Assembly (NCBI GenBank): GCA_942159475.1
Contig: OW804096.1
Coordinates: 106,738,194-106,802,193 of the forward strand
Length of the DNA: 64,000 nucleotides
Origin: Sthenelais limicola
Taxonomy: Eukaryota > Annelida > Polychaeta > Phyllodocida > Sigalionidae
Reading direction: 5' to 3'
Positions 12,301 through 27,300 of this stretch are shown here, piece by piece. Below the pieces are notes generated by a model. That model was not told where the DNA came from, ran no database searches, and saw nothing but the letters and a program-made list of their open reading frames with translations. Within the stretch, counting starts at the first letter, position 1, and the number at the start of each line of letters is the position of its first letter. Position numbers and translations under genes: made by a program.

Positions 12301-15300
12301 TGCAATACATGGACAGCGAGAATATGTTCAAGGTCAACTACCCGCTAGACATTTACCCATTTACTTTCATTCAATGGACGTTTACAATCCTGGACATTAC
12401 CCCACTAGGGCATCTACCATCCTGGACATTCACCCGCCTAGGAAGTTGATTTTATGTCTTGAAAGAAGACTCCGGGCAATGAATAAAAGCATCAATTTTA
12501 TTTACGTATAACATAATTTTAAATTAATATAGATTGATACAGATCGGGAACAGAATTTATTTTTCCTCTATACCATAAAACAAAATTAAAAAATAATTAT
12601 TATTCGGCTTTGATCGCAAGTTATTTTCTTATTAAGTCATTATTTTTTTTTACGGAACTGTGAATGGTTGTAATATGAATTGAATGAAATGAGCAGATTG
12701 CAATATCAGCCTGTGATATAACTGTTGGTAATTTTCTGAATTGAAACAGAACAGCCATCTTCAGAACGTGTCAATGTGTACATGTAAAACGTCCAATGAA
12801 AAGGGGCTTCGACGATTTACTGATCTGTGTTTCAATTACCATCACCCTGCTTCAATTTCGTTACTGTCAGCTAAACACTAATGGGTTGTAATACCATGAC
12901 ATTTCACTTTCATATCTAATGGAACAAAATAATCAAATGCTTTTTACCAGTCCGAGTTTGAGGGTGTCAATTATGCCCGATCACGATGTATAGGAATGAC
13001 GGCGTTTCATTTAGTTTTGTATCGCTCTAGAAGATCAGTAAGAGAATTATGAGTTTAAACTATGTGTATATTGCTTTTCTCTTTATCAAGGAGGAATACC
13101 ACCGCATAGTACAACGGCCGAAATCATGATTGCAGTTGATGCTACAAATAGTCATCCACCTAAATTCTCCATGGTTTCATATGACGCAACCGTTAAGGAG
13201 AACCAGCCGAGTGGTACATCCGTGATACAAGTAATACAACTTATTTCCTACATCTTAAATATCCATTTTGTTTTAATATGAATGTTGTCCACGAAAAATG
13301 TTAAAAGCAACTGTGAACTCTTATGGCCACTATTCGAAAAAGAAGTCCATTAACCATAAAGTCTCAGTAACTGAACACGATATTGGGCAACCATATTAAT
13401 AAATCACCATTCTGTATAATTATAATCATGGGAATTGTTGCCAGTGACAAAATTATTAATTAACAATTCAAAATGATGATAGTATTCTCATTCGCCTCTT
13501 GTTCACACTTCTCCTCTGACTTTTTTCTGAAAAAGGTGATGGCCACAGATCCCGATCCCATCGGCTCAATAACATATCAACTGATACAAGCTACAGATTA
13601 CTTTGCAATTAACCCATTGACCGGCCTTATATCGACAAATCAAAAACTAGATAGGGAAAGGTCAAGCCTCATCGTCCTCCAAGTCTCTGCCCACGACGGA
13701 ATACATTACACCTACACAAATATTTCTGTCTCAGTTGATGATATCAATGACAACCCGCCCATTTTCAAAGAGTCAATTTATGTAACAAGCATAAGCCAAA
13801 ATACAAATGTTGGGACACAAATAATGACAATTGGTGCAACAGATAAGGATGACTCATACAATGGCTTCTTGACATATTGGATTACAGGGACAGATGGCAA
13901 GTTTATGCTGAAAGCTGACTCAGGGGAATTATCAATAGCTGATAATCTTATAATTGGAGGAAGAAATGCATATCATATGACAGTCTATGCAAGAGACCAC
14001 GGAATCCCACCGAAAACATCTAGCGTCGATGTAAACGTGTATTTAAATAATAGCAATCAGTACGCTCCAGTTTTTTCTGAGTTAGTAAACGAAATCTCTG
14101 TATGGGAAAACGTTACACTTAATACCACCCTCTTAAAATTATCATTGTCCGATCTTGATAGTGGGGCCGCAGGACAGGTGGAATTAAAGATTCTCATAGG
14201 AAACGTCGGATCGAAGTTTCAACTATTACAAAACGGGCATTTAAAACTAGTCCAACCCTTAGACTATGAAGAAAAGCAATTTTATCAATTAGAAATAGAG
14301 GCGAAAGATCTGGCTGAATTCCCACTAAAAGCAACCGTAATTGTTCATATTACTGTAAAAGACATCAACGATAACCCTCCGACAATTCTTCCAATGCCTG
14401 AAAGGATACGATTATTCGGAACGATCTCATCAGGCAGATTGCTTACCCAGGTATTTGCGGTGGACAGAGATAGTGATATCAACGGAAACAATGAAATTCA
14501 GTTCTACCTTCCAGAGCAAGTTAGATTTAAAATAAACTCCGATACAGGAGAAATTAGCACCTCAAATTCAGTAGAACAAGGCATTTTCCATGTCAGTGTC
14601 CTAGTCAGAGACAAAGGTACTCCCAGATTATTCAGTTCCAGGACATTCAATATAGAAGTGCTACCTGAGAATTTGGCTAGATATTATCCTGTATTCCCTC
14701 AACCTTTGTATAGAGTGACGTTAGCTGAATCAATTGATGTACCAAGATATATTATTAATATGGAGGCTTCCTTACCTGGAAGGTCACCAGATATAAACAT
14801 CAGATACAGCATAGAAGGTGGCAATGGGAAGTCATTATTCAGGATTGATCCGAACACTGCAAGTATTTCTGTCTCTTCTTTTATCTTTTTCATTTAAACT
14901 GTAGACTTGATTGATATGTTCAATTGTGAGAATTTACATCCTTGCACTCTTTAACTATCGGAATAAGATTTTATCTTCTACATTGACTTAATCTTTTAAC
15001 GTGTTTTGTTTTCACCAGGGATTCGTCACACTGATTTCCTCACTGAACTGGCACGACCAAAAGATTCATTCTCTAGTCATCTCTGCCACAAATAAAGATT
15101 CTCCTCTCAACAGCAGAGCTGCGGTGGTAAGCGAAATTTGATATACCAACACGCCTCAACAAGTTATGTTTTAGATTCAATAATGACTTGAGTATCATTC
15201 ATATACACCGCAAATAACCAACAATGCTCAAGTACAAGATTTGCGCATCTATAGTTTTTACAGTATGAACTTGTCCTGATTGATTAGAATGTAGTATTCC

Positions 15301-18300
15301 TTCACATTATTCCAAAATGTAATCTGCACTTGGCAATGCCTTTCATTGCAATCCAACAATTGAGCTTTAGAGTCTTTTCTTTGAATATGTGCCGCTATAG
15401 AATTCGGTGGTAAGTGAGTGATATCGGTAATGGGGATGAATGTGTAGTTAAAAGAACATTATATACTTAGTATTTCAAATTTCTACAACATAAACCAGTG
15501 TTTCGTTGAATGGTGTAGGAGTTTCATTGAAAAGGGATTACATTGTATGTGAATATTATTTCTCTGTGTATTCTTTTTATTCTTATTCGACGTAGGTTAA
15601 TACATGATTGTCAAAATGCACCAATCGGCATTTTACCTGTTAAATTGAACAGTAATTTTGATTTTTATGAATACTTCAGCCTGAAGATTGGATGTCTCAG
15701 GCTTATGTAAGTTCCATAGCGTTAAGGATACATCTATAAACATCTGAGCAGGATGCCCTTTAAGTAATACCCTATTATATCCTCCATCATGTTGGTTCAG
15801 CGACTATGTCCTGATATTAACCATGATCTATGGAGGTGTTTTGTGGGTTCTAAATGAATCTTTTGAATCGAGTATTGCAGTTCTTCCTCTTAAGAGTGAA
15901 ACTCAATCTCACGAGGCTCACGACGCTTTCACTTGTACTGCATGTCAATTGCCATTTCCCCAGTATATTTAGCAATTGATATTTTATTGAATTTTACGTT
16001 TCGGTGGATCGTTTAAAAGTCTATACTGATCAGGTTATATGGTAATTTATTCTGCATGATTATTGAAAATTCATGAGGTGAAGGAATCTGAAATCCCTTT
16101 GAGCCATCAGACCATCACATGTAAATAACTCAGCATTGGTCTATATTTCTTTTATGAATATCAATAGCTTAATGCCTTCTCTGTTATTTATATATGTAGA
16201 GTGAATGGAACGAGGTGCTAGAAATTGAAAACTGCCGAGTTCCATTCACTATTTTATTATATGCCTTTAGCGAGGAATGTTGAAATATAAATAATTGCTT
16301 TCGATTCTGTTTCTACATAAAGTATATCTATTAGCTAAAAGAAAGTCAAAACATCCCCGCACGCATATGTGCGATAACTGGAGACAGGAACGCACACCAC
16401 AATCTAAAAATAGTTCTTGCTCGATATTGCTCGTGTACAAGGACATTTCTAATAACCCCTTGTATTGTACCTGTCATACAGCATGGGCATATAATAACAT
16501 AATATAGATGTTAAGATGCAATACCTTATACATGATCTATGATCCCAATTATGAATTTTTAATAGTTCATCGGTGGGAAAAACTTTTCAATTTAAACATT
16601 TTGCCATTGGTCGTCATTGGGTTTCTAAAGTACATCGACATAATACATTTGATCATTCCCGAGTCATTTCTCACACTTTCCTACCTAATTAATGGCACAT
16701 CTAGATAAAGAAACACTATTTATTTTGTATTTAATTCACATGTTCATCAATGATTCCATTCTCTTCCATTATTAATTATTCCAAGTTATCTCCTCATGAG
16801 GACTCTAATGAAATTACTGATTCTAGCAGTGAACTTCTGATTAATTTTGATAACAGGATGAATGTATTAATGACATATTTGTAGCATCTAACTATGGAGA
16901 AATTAGCTCTTATGTCATGTAGGGAGACTTGGTGGCAGCCGCGCGTCAGCTCATTACCTGTGCTTGAAGGTATGGCAGCACACATGGATCAATAATATAT
17001 TATTCACATTCTCGTATGGCTCTTCCCGACAGGTGGTGGTAGAGGTAGATAATAGCGACGATCAGGCTCCGTATTTCCCATTCAATCAGTACATCGCCAC
17101 AGTATCAGAAGATGCTCCCTTGGATACGACTATTAAAATGATATCTGCCATGGACAACGACCAAAATAAAATGGTGACTATTTAAAAGAACTTTTTGATA
17201 TTGATTGAAAATCAGTTATATGGATTAGAAATAAAAATATAAGCAATAGTGTAACTTGTATTATGATTGTATATTGACCATTAATAGGCCGATTGAAAAT
17301 GCTTTTAAAGTCAGGCCCTTAAATATGAAATACAAGTTTAAATGTTCCCTTTTCAGTTTTGGTATGGAGTGACTAAAAGAAATGATGGTGGTGTACTGAA
17401 AGTAGACACTATTGAGAATGTAGCTGTTATACGCATCCAAAGACCCTTGGATCGTGACACAATGGATCCAAGTCTTAATAGCATGTACACAATTGAGGTA
17501 AGGCAAATGATTCCCAGAATCTTCCTCCATTGGGGATGCAAACAGCCTTTTTGCTTCTCAGGCCTATATATAATATGACCTGAGAACAATTGGATCAGTA
17601 TTAAAAGTGCCAATCACTGGTCATCTGATAACTTGTGTGAGCTGTGTGTAACATGTGTGAGCTGTGTGTAAGGTGTTTGAGTTTAGATAAGTTGACACTA
17701 ATTGTAAAGTTAAAGATGAAGTTGTAAAGATAAATAGTTGATTATATCATTACTTAACTTGATAATTTCTTAACTTAGTACTTGTTATGTCAATGTGGAA
17801 GGATTGAACTTTTAAAACTATTTCAGTGTTTTTCTCAACGTCCGAAAAATCTCAGCGCTTTCCTTTTAACAATGGAGTCTGTTGGACACTAACAGCAACT
17901 TTCCTCATTGAATGGCGTATATATATGTGTGTGTGTGTCTTCGTTATTGGCATATTTCAATGCTTCCTTGCATGTTATTTACATAAACATAATTGAATGT
18001 GCGATAAGAAAACAAATCTTACAATATGATCCATCAGACTCTGCTTTACTTCCAATGAACTAGTGTGTATCTATTAGTCTAATCAAGTAACACCTGGAAG
18101 AACATGAGCAATGAACAAAGCTTTAACGGTTACCAATTTTTGTATAATATATCTCAATATATGTCCCAATTTAAACTCTTTTAGTGTGTATTTGGGTGTT
18201 GCTTCTTCTTAGAAATATGTTTTTCCTTTTAGTTGGGAGCTAGCGATGGTCGTCACTACAGTTTCCCTACAACTATCAAAGTGGTGGTGCTTGATGTCAA

Positions 18301-21300
18301 TGATAACTACCCAGTATTTAACACTTCCTCAACCTACCAGGCTATTATCAGCGAAGTAAGTGAGATTTGTACCTTTTAAAAATATAGATAACAATGTATG
18401 TGTTAGATAATATGAAGCAGGCGACTGAAAGCAAGTATTATGTAATTGCGTTACCCTGTGGAATGTATGTTTTACAATTACTCTGTGATAACCTCAGTTA
18501 AGATTTTACCATTAAAGTTTGATTCATTACATTGAGTTATTTTTTGTTCAATTGTAAATTATTATAATGGGAATGGGAAAATATTATTATTGAATAAATC
18601 ATCACTTTGGCCAGGCTAAATGGCACTCCAGTATAAACCCCCATCCCCGCAACTTCCCACCCATCCTTACACTGTTCTGATTGACACAGCTTCACACAGG
18701 GGTGCGAAATGACTTAAGTTATGTTCGAATAATGCACTAGTACAAATAACTTTACAAATATGCAAATATATGCACATACACTATATAATAAATATCACAC
18801 ATCAGCTGACACAGGTGAAAATCTAGGGAGTGTGCCTGAAGCAACGAATTTCTTATTTCGGGCATATTCATTGGAAAAAGCTCACACATGAACACAAGTT
18901 CCCTTTCCTGCCAGGGACGTTTCCTCAGTGCAGTATATTTCAAGGAACTCATATGGAGTGCTGCTAAATCTGTTCGTGGTATAGGTCCACGATATGAAGC
19001 AATACAGATTTCTGTATCCTAAATGCCTTAAGCCATGAACACAATAATAGCATCTGAACACGTTATTTAAGGTATAGAGGATACGATAGAGGAACCCTTT
19101 TCTTGTAAGTGTTAATAATGGCAGACAAGGAATATCATCACAAACATATATCTGTCCCACCAGTATGAGCCCAAATGTTTCAGGCGCTAGTTCCAAATTT
19201 TATTCGAATTTCGAATATTCACGAATGTTCGTGCATTTGTTGTTTATGTTGTTGTCGAGGAAGAAACTAAATATTTCCACCCATCTGCTGAAAAGTCAAG
19301 TACTACACATACACAAAATGATTCCACAACCTTTCAGGACTCCACATCAATGAATCCACCAAGCTAGCTCATGCAGGGGTGGAGGTGAAACTGTAAGCAT
19401 ACTGCCGCGGAAATGTGCCTGAAAATATTTGTGCTTTTTTACATTTTTTACCAGGACTAGATCACCGCAAATGCCAATGGTGGTCTTCCTCTAGTACCTG
19501 GGGGAGGAGGTGAAACTGTACCCACGCCCGGGTTCGAACCCACAATATGCTACGCATGCTACTGAGCCGACCCAGCGCTTTGGACCACTCGGCCACCCTA
19601 CATCCTATATTTTATATTTCAGGCATATTCATTGCTAAGATTGGATTTCACTATATTTCTAGAGTGCTGGTGGCTGTCAGGACGTTATCATGGTACAGGC
19701 CGTCGACCGCGATCTAATGGACGAAGGGAAAATAGCATATTCCATAACTTCTGGTAAATATCATATGTTGTTGCTCTGCAAACGGTTACAGTTACATGTT
19801 ACAGTTAGGCAAGCTGTACATGTCCGACATATTCGATGTATTTAGGTTATACAAATAGTTGTCATTATTATTATTTAACTTTATTTCCACAACAACAGGT
19901 ACATGATAGTTTTATCTACATGTGATATCTACGGTGATAGCCTCTGCTACAGCAGTTCTTCCAGCTACCCATGTTTAACTAGTTACAGTAACTAATTTTA
20001 TTATAAGATGATTTATGGTTTCAGTCACTTAGAATATTGGCTCGTTGCTATGCAAATCGTGCAATATTCTAAACTATCGAAAGCGGGGAGACCACATCCA
20101 TAACAGGGCGCAAATATCGTGCCAATCGCCGAAACTTTCGCCCCCCCCTACCGTTTTACAAACATCAATTCAGACATAATAATACTGTTCTAATAATTGG
20201 ACGTGTCGATGTCGTCTCCTTCTCCCCTCTAATGCCTAAAAAAATAATAATACTTCTCTGTGTGATCTTGGGATACTTGGGATATCATAATTATAAGGTT
20301 AATAATTTAAATAATTATGTATATTTCATGTTCCATCAACCTAGGGGACAAGGACATGTTCATAATTGACCGGCAGAGTGGCATGTTATCTATACGGTGT
20401 GACCCAAACCCAATTATTCTTGATAGAGAATATCAGGACAGATATAGCCTGAGTATAACGGCTACAGATTCAGCAGGACACAAGGTATGTGTTTCTACAT
20501 GTAGATAGAATGTTTACAATTCAACATCTTTAATATAATACTTTTGGATTTGAATATTTTCATGTGTCATTTTAGAGTTGAAACTCTGGGTATATGACAT
20601 TTAGGAGATCAGAAGCTTTTCACCATATATATATATAATATTAGGCTATATAGGCTTAGATTGGCGTGATCCAATATCAGCCAACATTTAAATTATGACA
20701 CTTGATACTGAAATGGCACTAATTATATTAAATATGTCATAATTGCTAAGAATATCCCCATCAAAGCAAAATTAAGTACCGTTGACTGCAATCTGACACT
20801 CTAAAAGGCAGATGCAGTGACTTGTTCTAGGGGGAAATTGATTGTAGACCGGAAAGGGACACATTGTTCCCTCATTCTTTGAATGGTGTCGCATTGGTCG
20901 TTGCGCTGGAGTGGAGGTTTAGGCACCGGGGCTGCTCATCCACTTCCACGCTGACGGCAGAGCTACACACCTTTCGCTCTGTCGCGACAGAAAGTACCAT
21001 GCACAACATGTTCTATTACATAGAAAAATATTCAATAATTAAGATGTATGACCCTAATTTCGTTCTTTTCACGGAAATAGAAATAGGTTTAAAGAGCGTA
21101 ACATCATATCGTGCACATTTGTCCGAGGAGGGCTATTTGCCATGATAGCTATGTTATGAGACATTACGTAACACTGTGTGACTTCATTATGTTTATATTA
21201 ATCATCATCAATTTATTATATTATTATATTACTAAAATCGATAATTACTGTGCAAGTCTATTTAGCCAGGCTATGTTCGGGTTATGACATAACAGGGCAA

Positions 21301-24300
21301 CGCCCCCTTATTCCCTTACACATCCCTGGTGGACATTCTTTACGTTTACTTACCTATATGTGGATTCCATATAATATATCTTCCCCTTATCTGATATCAA
21401 AGGCCTTTGGGAATTGCATATGAAGCAAACACTAGCATCCCCATACCTCTCGACGAACGATATTTATCTACATTTGTGTATTATTTCATTAGGTAACGGC
21501 GGAAGTCCACCGCAAGTTGAGCGGGGGTTATAAAACTGAATACAAGTATAAAATCGATGTAAATTGTAACCACGCCTGAATAAATAATTAAACTTGAATT
21601 TCGACTCTACCTCAGGTCGTTATTCTAAAACATTTCTGAAATTTGAGGTTTGACTTAAAACGTGTTCACTGAAACACGCGGGAAATATGTATAGTATATA
21701 ATAAGAGATATCGCCGATAACATTGGTATTTATCTTCATATAATAATTGGACGTATGTTTTGTTTGATGTGCAGTCCCTGTTAAGAACAAAATGAAATGT
21801 CGGAGAAGCTTAGCTAAGCTTCTCAGTCGGCGTAATGCAACATGCGACATTTGTTCAACCACAATTACGATCGAGTGAAAGATCGTTTTCTGAAATGGCA
21901 GGAGTGTATAACAAAACAATAGATGATGGATGGAGGTCTCCACCTTCTACTATTTCTTTCTTCTAGTTATTCCATTCGAGAAAGCTAGAATAAACGCAGT
22001 GTTAACATGAACTACCCAAGTCTTTCATCCGAAATAAGACTAAAGAGTGTCATGCCGGCCTCTTTAATATGTAAATGGATGTTTGGTCATCGTTTGAATG
22101 GGTTCTTTGAAAAAGATGCAGTTGCATTTTCTTTCGGTCAAGAAGAAAGCGGCCGCTCCACAAACTCTTCAGGAAGCGGATGCAAGCGATGCACACACAA
22201 TGAAACATGTACAGGGACTGCGGTTTCCCTGCTTTGTGCAACAACTGTGAAGGTTTGCAGTTACTGTAACTAGTTAAACATGGGTAGCCGGAAGAACTGC
22301 CGTTCAATGGATGTAGTAAAGCAACTTTCGCGAAAGTGCTTCCCTTACCTATAATGCTAATTAGCGCGCAATTACCCGCGAGGGAAAGCGACATATACGC
22401 CGCATATATGGGGCTACAATTAACATTATCCGCAAGTGAAGCTAAGTGAATGAAAACCATTAACTTTGGATGGATTCCTGGATGGATTCTTAATATCCTT
22501 ATGAACACTTTAGGTTTAACATCTAGAGGTGAGGAACGACCTTGATGTAACTTATTTCTTAGCAGTCATTGCATACGTTATAAATAGATCATCATCACAT
22601 GTCTCATTGTCCGTCCGTCTCCCATTTTGATAACTTTCGGAAGCTGTATTCATGCAAGAACAATAGAAAGGGAACCCCCGACTAGGACACACCTGACTCC
22701 ATATGGGATTAGCTTTGTTTTCGTATATCTCAGAAAAGCTCCGACTTCGTACCTTTTGCGGGAAGAGTGAGGCGACACCCGGGCGCGACACCTGCGGCTC
22801 GCTACTAGTGTGATGGGGAAGAGGTATGGTCGTGTGTCAGCATACACAATGTACATGGCATACGGTATGTACGCCGACCGGCTGACTGGCTGGCTAGCTG
22901 GTGAGGTGGGGGCGGGGGGGGGGGGGGGTACTACCACAAAGATTTGGAATATCGTAACCCCTTGGCCGCAACACTTTTTTTTTAGTAAACCCCCAAACTC
23001 TGGCTACAAGCTATTTCAAACAAATATCATTTCATTCGGTCATGGCATCTGGGACTCAAACCATACCTGCGTTTGTTCATGTACTTGATAGCTTGCGGTG
23101 AAATATTTTATGCCTTTGTAATATGTAAATGTACCCCCCCCCCGCCCCCCCCCCCCCCCCACACACACTTTCATTAAACACACACTCTCCCTGCCGCCCT
23201 CCTGCGCGAATATTGTGGAGGGGGCTGGTCGGCGAGTTAGTCGCGTCAAGTTGACTGCAGGCTGCTGGGAGCTTTAACTGGTGTTACGTCACAGACCGCC
23301 CCATCTACGAGTAGCCTTGTGCCATGTCAACTGCAATGTGGGCATCTGCATGAAGCCTAAAACCAGGTGTAAAAGAAAGAGGAACTAGCAGTCTGTGTCT
23401 AGTTTCCTTCCGAACAACATATGTCCGTCCATAGGAACCTGGAGGGCTCATTTTGAAACTTGATCGAAAACATTGATAATTGGAGGATCGACAATCTGTT
23501 TTTACGAGCGGCCTGTGTGAATACCGGATAGGAAGTCATTCAATACAAGAAGAATTAAGGGAAGTCAATAACAACAACCACTCCAGTTTCTTCCGGACTT
23601 TGTTGGGGCTTCCAAAAATGATCCATTATCTATCTTAGACATATTACAACCACAAGACAGTCTCAATACTTATTCTCCATGGAGTGTGTTAATGGAATAA
23701 GCACCGAAGAAGCTATGGAAATAGCACCGCCAACAGCATCTATGACAAGAAGCGAAATTCGATTGAATCTGGAAAATCTGGAGGAGCGTGTTCGTGGGGC
23801 TCGGGAGGAATTAGACCAACTGGAGGATGAGGCAGGATTGGATACCTCAATTCTGTCCGGATCTGACTCGGAATCAGACGAAGACTCCTTTTCAAGCGAT
23901 TTCCAATCCCCTGATAGGGGTGAAGTGCCTTCAGAATCCGTTCCACTGAACACTTATAATCTACCAACACCACAACCCTCTCTAGACAGCCAACATCTGG
24001 AAGATAAAATCAAACTCGAGGATGCTAAGTTTAAGATAGCCTGTCAGCAGATCATTAAACTAAACGCCAAGGTGGATGAGGTGGAAGCCCGCTATCAGAG
24101 AGCGGTACTCGTCGGCCGCCACTCGTTTCGTTACGGCTTACGCCTACGACTCTTCACCCTGGAAGGAGTACGTAAGATGTTCTACAGGTACGCGCGGAGG
24201 TTGGCGGACAAACTGGATGAGCTCCGCACACAGGCCGGCATGCTGATCATCAGAGATGAGGATGACGTGGATAGTGATGACTATGATGTGTATCTAGACT

Positions 24301-27300
24301 CTGATGACGAAGAGTTATCTAATGGGGTATATTAAGAAATACTATACTCGTCCATGTACATAGACTATAGGAAACCGGCTTATAGACAGACATTGCCATT
24401 GAGAGTTGAGTTATGTTTCAACTGACAATTCATACACCTCTTAATCTCGTGTAACATTGACATTTAACCACCTGATTGTAGAGATGAAATGCATAATGGA
24501 CAGTAGTTGAATCAGTGAATTTGTTTATGTTACTTGTCGATTTTTTTTTATTCATAAACGATTGTTACAACCGATCGATATTCGGTCGATGTTTCCAGTT
24601 TAATTGTGCTTCCACTGTTTATGAATTGTATAAATGCGTTATGGTTCTTCCAAAGGGATTAGTCCTCAATGTCCAATACACAGTGCAAGTACAAGTAAAT
24701 CTACCAAAATGTGTTCATGTAAATAAAAAAAATGTATTTTGTATTTGTTTCGTTTGTTTTGAACATCATTATCCGAATTCACACTATAAGCGGCAAGAAA
24801 TTTAAACTTAAAAATACTGCCCTAAAACCTGTAATTTAAGCCGCATCCACGTACATTACACGTATAAGAAGCCGCACCCAAACGTATTAGAAGCCGCGCC
24901 CAAGCTTTTGGAGTCTTGGATTTGTTATTCAGGCATAACATCTAATAGAAGCCACATTAGAACTTTTTAAATTCGAGAACATGGTTTTACTATGGGCTTT
25001 ACCAGTATTGCCATTAATATTTCAAGAGAATTTTAGCATGGATCGAGAGAGCCTGCACATGTACATGTGCCAGAGACTCATACTAATTAAATGCACTTCA
25101 ATTGACTTGTCAATTGTAACGCTCACCAACCACCCCGATCCCAACCCCCAGGGGTATGGGGGAATGTCCTCGGCCTTTGGGAAAATATGATGACATCCCG
25201 GACCCCAGGGCAAGACATTCTTGTAAATCCCCGACCCCCTGGGGCACATTTTTCGGTGGACATTCTTTTTAGTACCAGAAACTATTATCACAAATACAAA
25301 ATATAAACCCAGGGTTTATGTTAGTAGCCGGGATCCGAGGAAAAATACTTGCCTACTTTCCTCAGCTGCCCGGGTACTTTGTAACCATTCAAAATATTTT
25401 TTAAAAAAAATGAGTCTTGCATCAAGCACTACTTTCACAATTTGTATAAGTTTTCAAAAATACTGTTGCGAAATGGTTCGCAGGCGCGCACATAAACGGG
25501 AGACAATTGAAACGAGACAATATTAAGCAGTTCTAGACAATATCGCGCCTAAACACAAAAAACTAAAGACAGCTTCTAAAGCTGTCTTTAGGCGCCTTCG
25601 GCTCGAAAAGATTACTGACTTTTGTCTTTAGGCCTTAAAAATACATTTGAGACAAAAGGCAAAATGCGCGACATTGTCTAGATCTTCTTAATATTCTCTT
25701 GCTGATTATCTCCCGTTTGTGCGCCTGCAGAAAAGCTTACCCCAACGTAGGCTACCTATCATTCACCAAAAACTGCTGGAAAACATTTAGTTATTTGTCT
25801 ACCCATCTTGCCGGAATGTACCCATCATATGTATACGTCATGCAACGCACAAAGGTTTCCTGACTTTTAAGAGGGTTAAGAAAATTGCTTCTGAACAACC
25901 CCCGGCCCCCGTTTCGTGAGAAGCGACCATTTAAATAGTGCCCAAAGACGTTTGAATATATGTCTTTACTTTTAAAGTTCAATAATTGTCATTTAAATGT
26001 TGATGGAATTATCGACGGTGGGTTGCCATGGAAACCGTCCTAAAGCAATCATCAATTTTTACAACCATTCATTTCATTCAGGATGAGAAACTAAATCAAT
26101 GACCATTTCGTACAAAATGAACAACACTGATATAATTGGTATGAATAGCAAGTCATATGGCAATTTCCAATGCCTCTGCTCTCGAGTTGGTGCTATTGGA
26201 CATTCCCCCACCCTAGGACATTCCCCCACCCTAGGTCACCTCCAGATCAATTCTGCTATAAACCAAGGGAAATCCCCGCTGGGTTACTGGGGGCATGTTT
26301 TTTCGGACATTCCCCTACCATTCCCCCTTACCCCCGGGGGCGGGGGTGGGGGTGGGGGTTGCAATAGGCAAGTGCATAATCAGCATCGTTTCTAAGTTTT
26401 ACCAACGAAGTCATGACGAAATTTATTAACAATTGATCATCTTCCAAGAATGTTCACGGTCTCTTTATTCTCCTATTTTATTCTGTGTTTATTCTTAATA
26501 GTGTGCCTGTCGACAAATTATCGCTTCGTGCCAATTCCGGCCTTGAGAACATTTTAGCATCTAGCATATTTATATTGACAATGTGATCTCTCGTTCATAT
26601 TCATTATCTTGATACCCCCTCATTAGCAAATATTGCAGCAACTAAAATATATTCTGATGCGCAAACACAAATTCCTCGTTCTTATGCTCTTTCATTTAGA
26701 GACCGGTCATGGTCACGATAACTATGTAATATTTGTTAAAATAACATTCACGGAATAATTAAGAATAAGAGTTGAAGTCGTATGAAGTTTCTTGTATTCA
26801 AACACAGGTATATATACAGGTTAGATATGTAAGCAGTAGTTCAGTCCTGACTGCCTTCTACAGTCCATGTTGACTCAATTCCTCAGTTCTAACTCATTTC
26901 GAAGACACGTCGGCCCAACACCCCGTCGGCCCAAGCCCCGTCGGCCCACCTGTGTCGGCCCACCTCCAAAACCGCGTCGGCCCACCCCCAAGGCCGGCTC
27001 GGCCCACCCTCAAGGCCGGTGTCATGACGAAAAGTGACCCCCATCGAAAAGTGACCCATGGGTCAATTTTCGGCAATCGAAAAGTGACCCACCCCATCGA
27101 AAATCGACCCCCTCTTCTTTTCTAACTTAATGTTCTGAAATAATATATTACGATGCCGCCTGATATTGTATATTAATTCAATTGTTTGATAGATATTTTA
27201 ACATTAAGTTTCTAGTGAGTATAATAACTTATAACATATACATAATAATGTAATGAGAAATAAATATCTGTAGTAACTGTAATTTCTACCATAACATCTA

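Larger units (their letters stand above)
9570..13090 (+). other. Intron 13
   Basis: 3.5 kb, mostly occupied by minus-strand retroelement debris (about 9930-12030). 12030-13090 shows nothing recognisable apart from CTGGACATT-type imperfect repeats near 12388-12432. Confidence 0.7.

Noticed and set aside
13473..13535. ATG at 13473 as a separate gene start for the 474-codon ORF
   Set aside because: The region before 13536 is intron; exon 14 joins in phase 0 at 13536 and completes EC8.
14859..14870. GT donors at 14863 and 14871 for exon 15
   Set aside because: 14863 breaks the frame; 14871 inserts A-S-I-S into a conserved beta strand. GC donor GCAAGT fits exactly.
19480..19606. Functional tRNA-Ser or tRNA-Leu gene (minus strand)
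   Set aside because: A and B boxes are present, but I could not pair the acceptor stem and the body continues as a SINE.
22007..22508. Overlapping ORFs of 88 and 152 codons in the large intron
   Set aside because: No domain, no splice support, opposite-strand overlap; composition is like random open frame.
26894..27097. 67-codon minus-strand ORF rich in Gly/Trp
   Set aside because: Translation of the GTCGGCCCA minisatellite and the adjoining TIR end.
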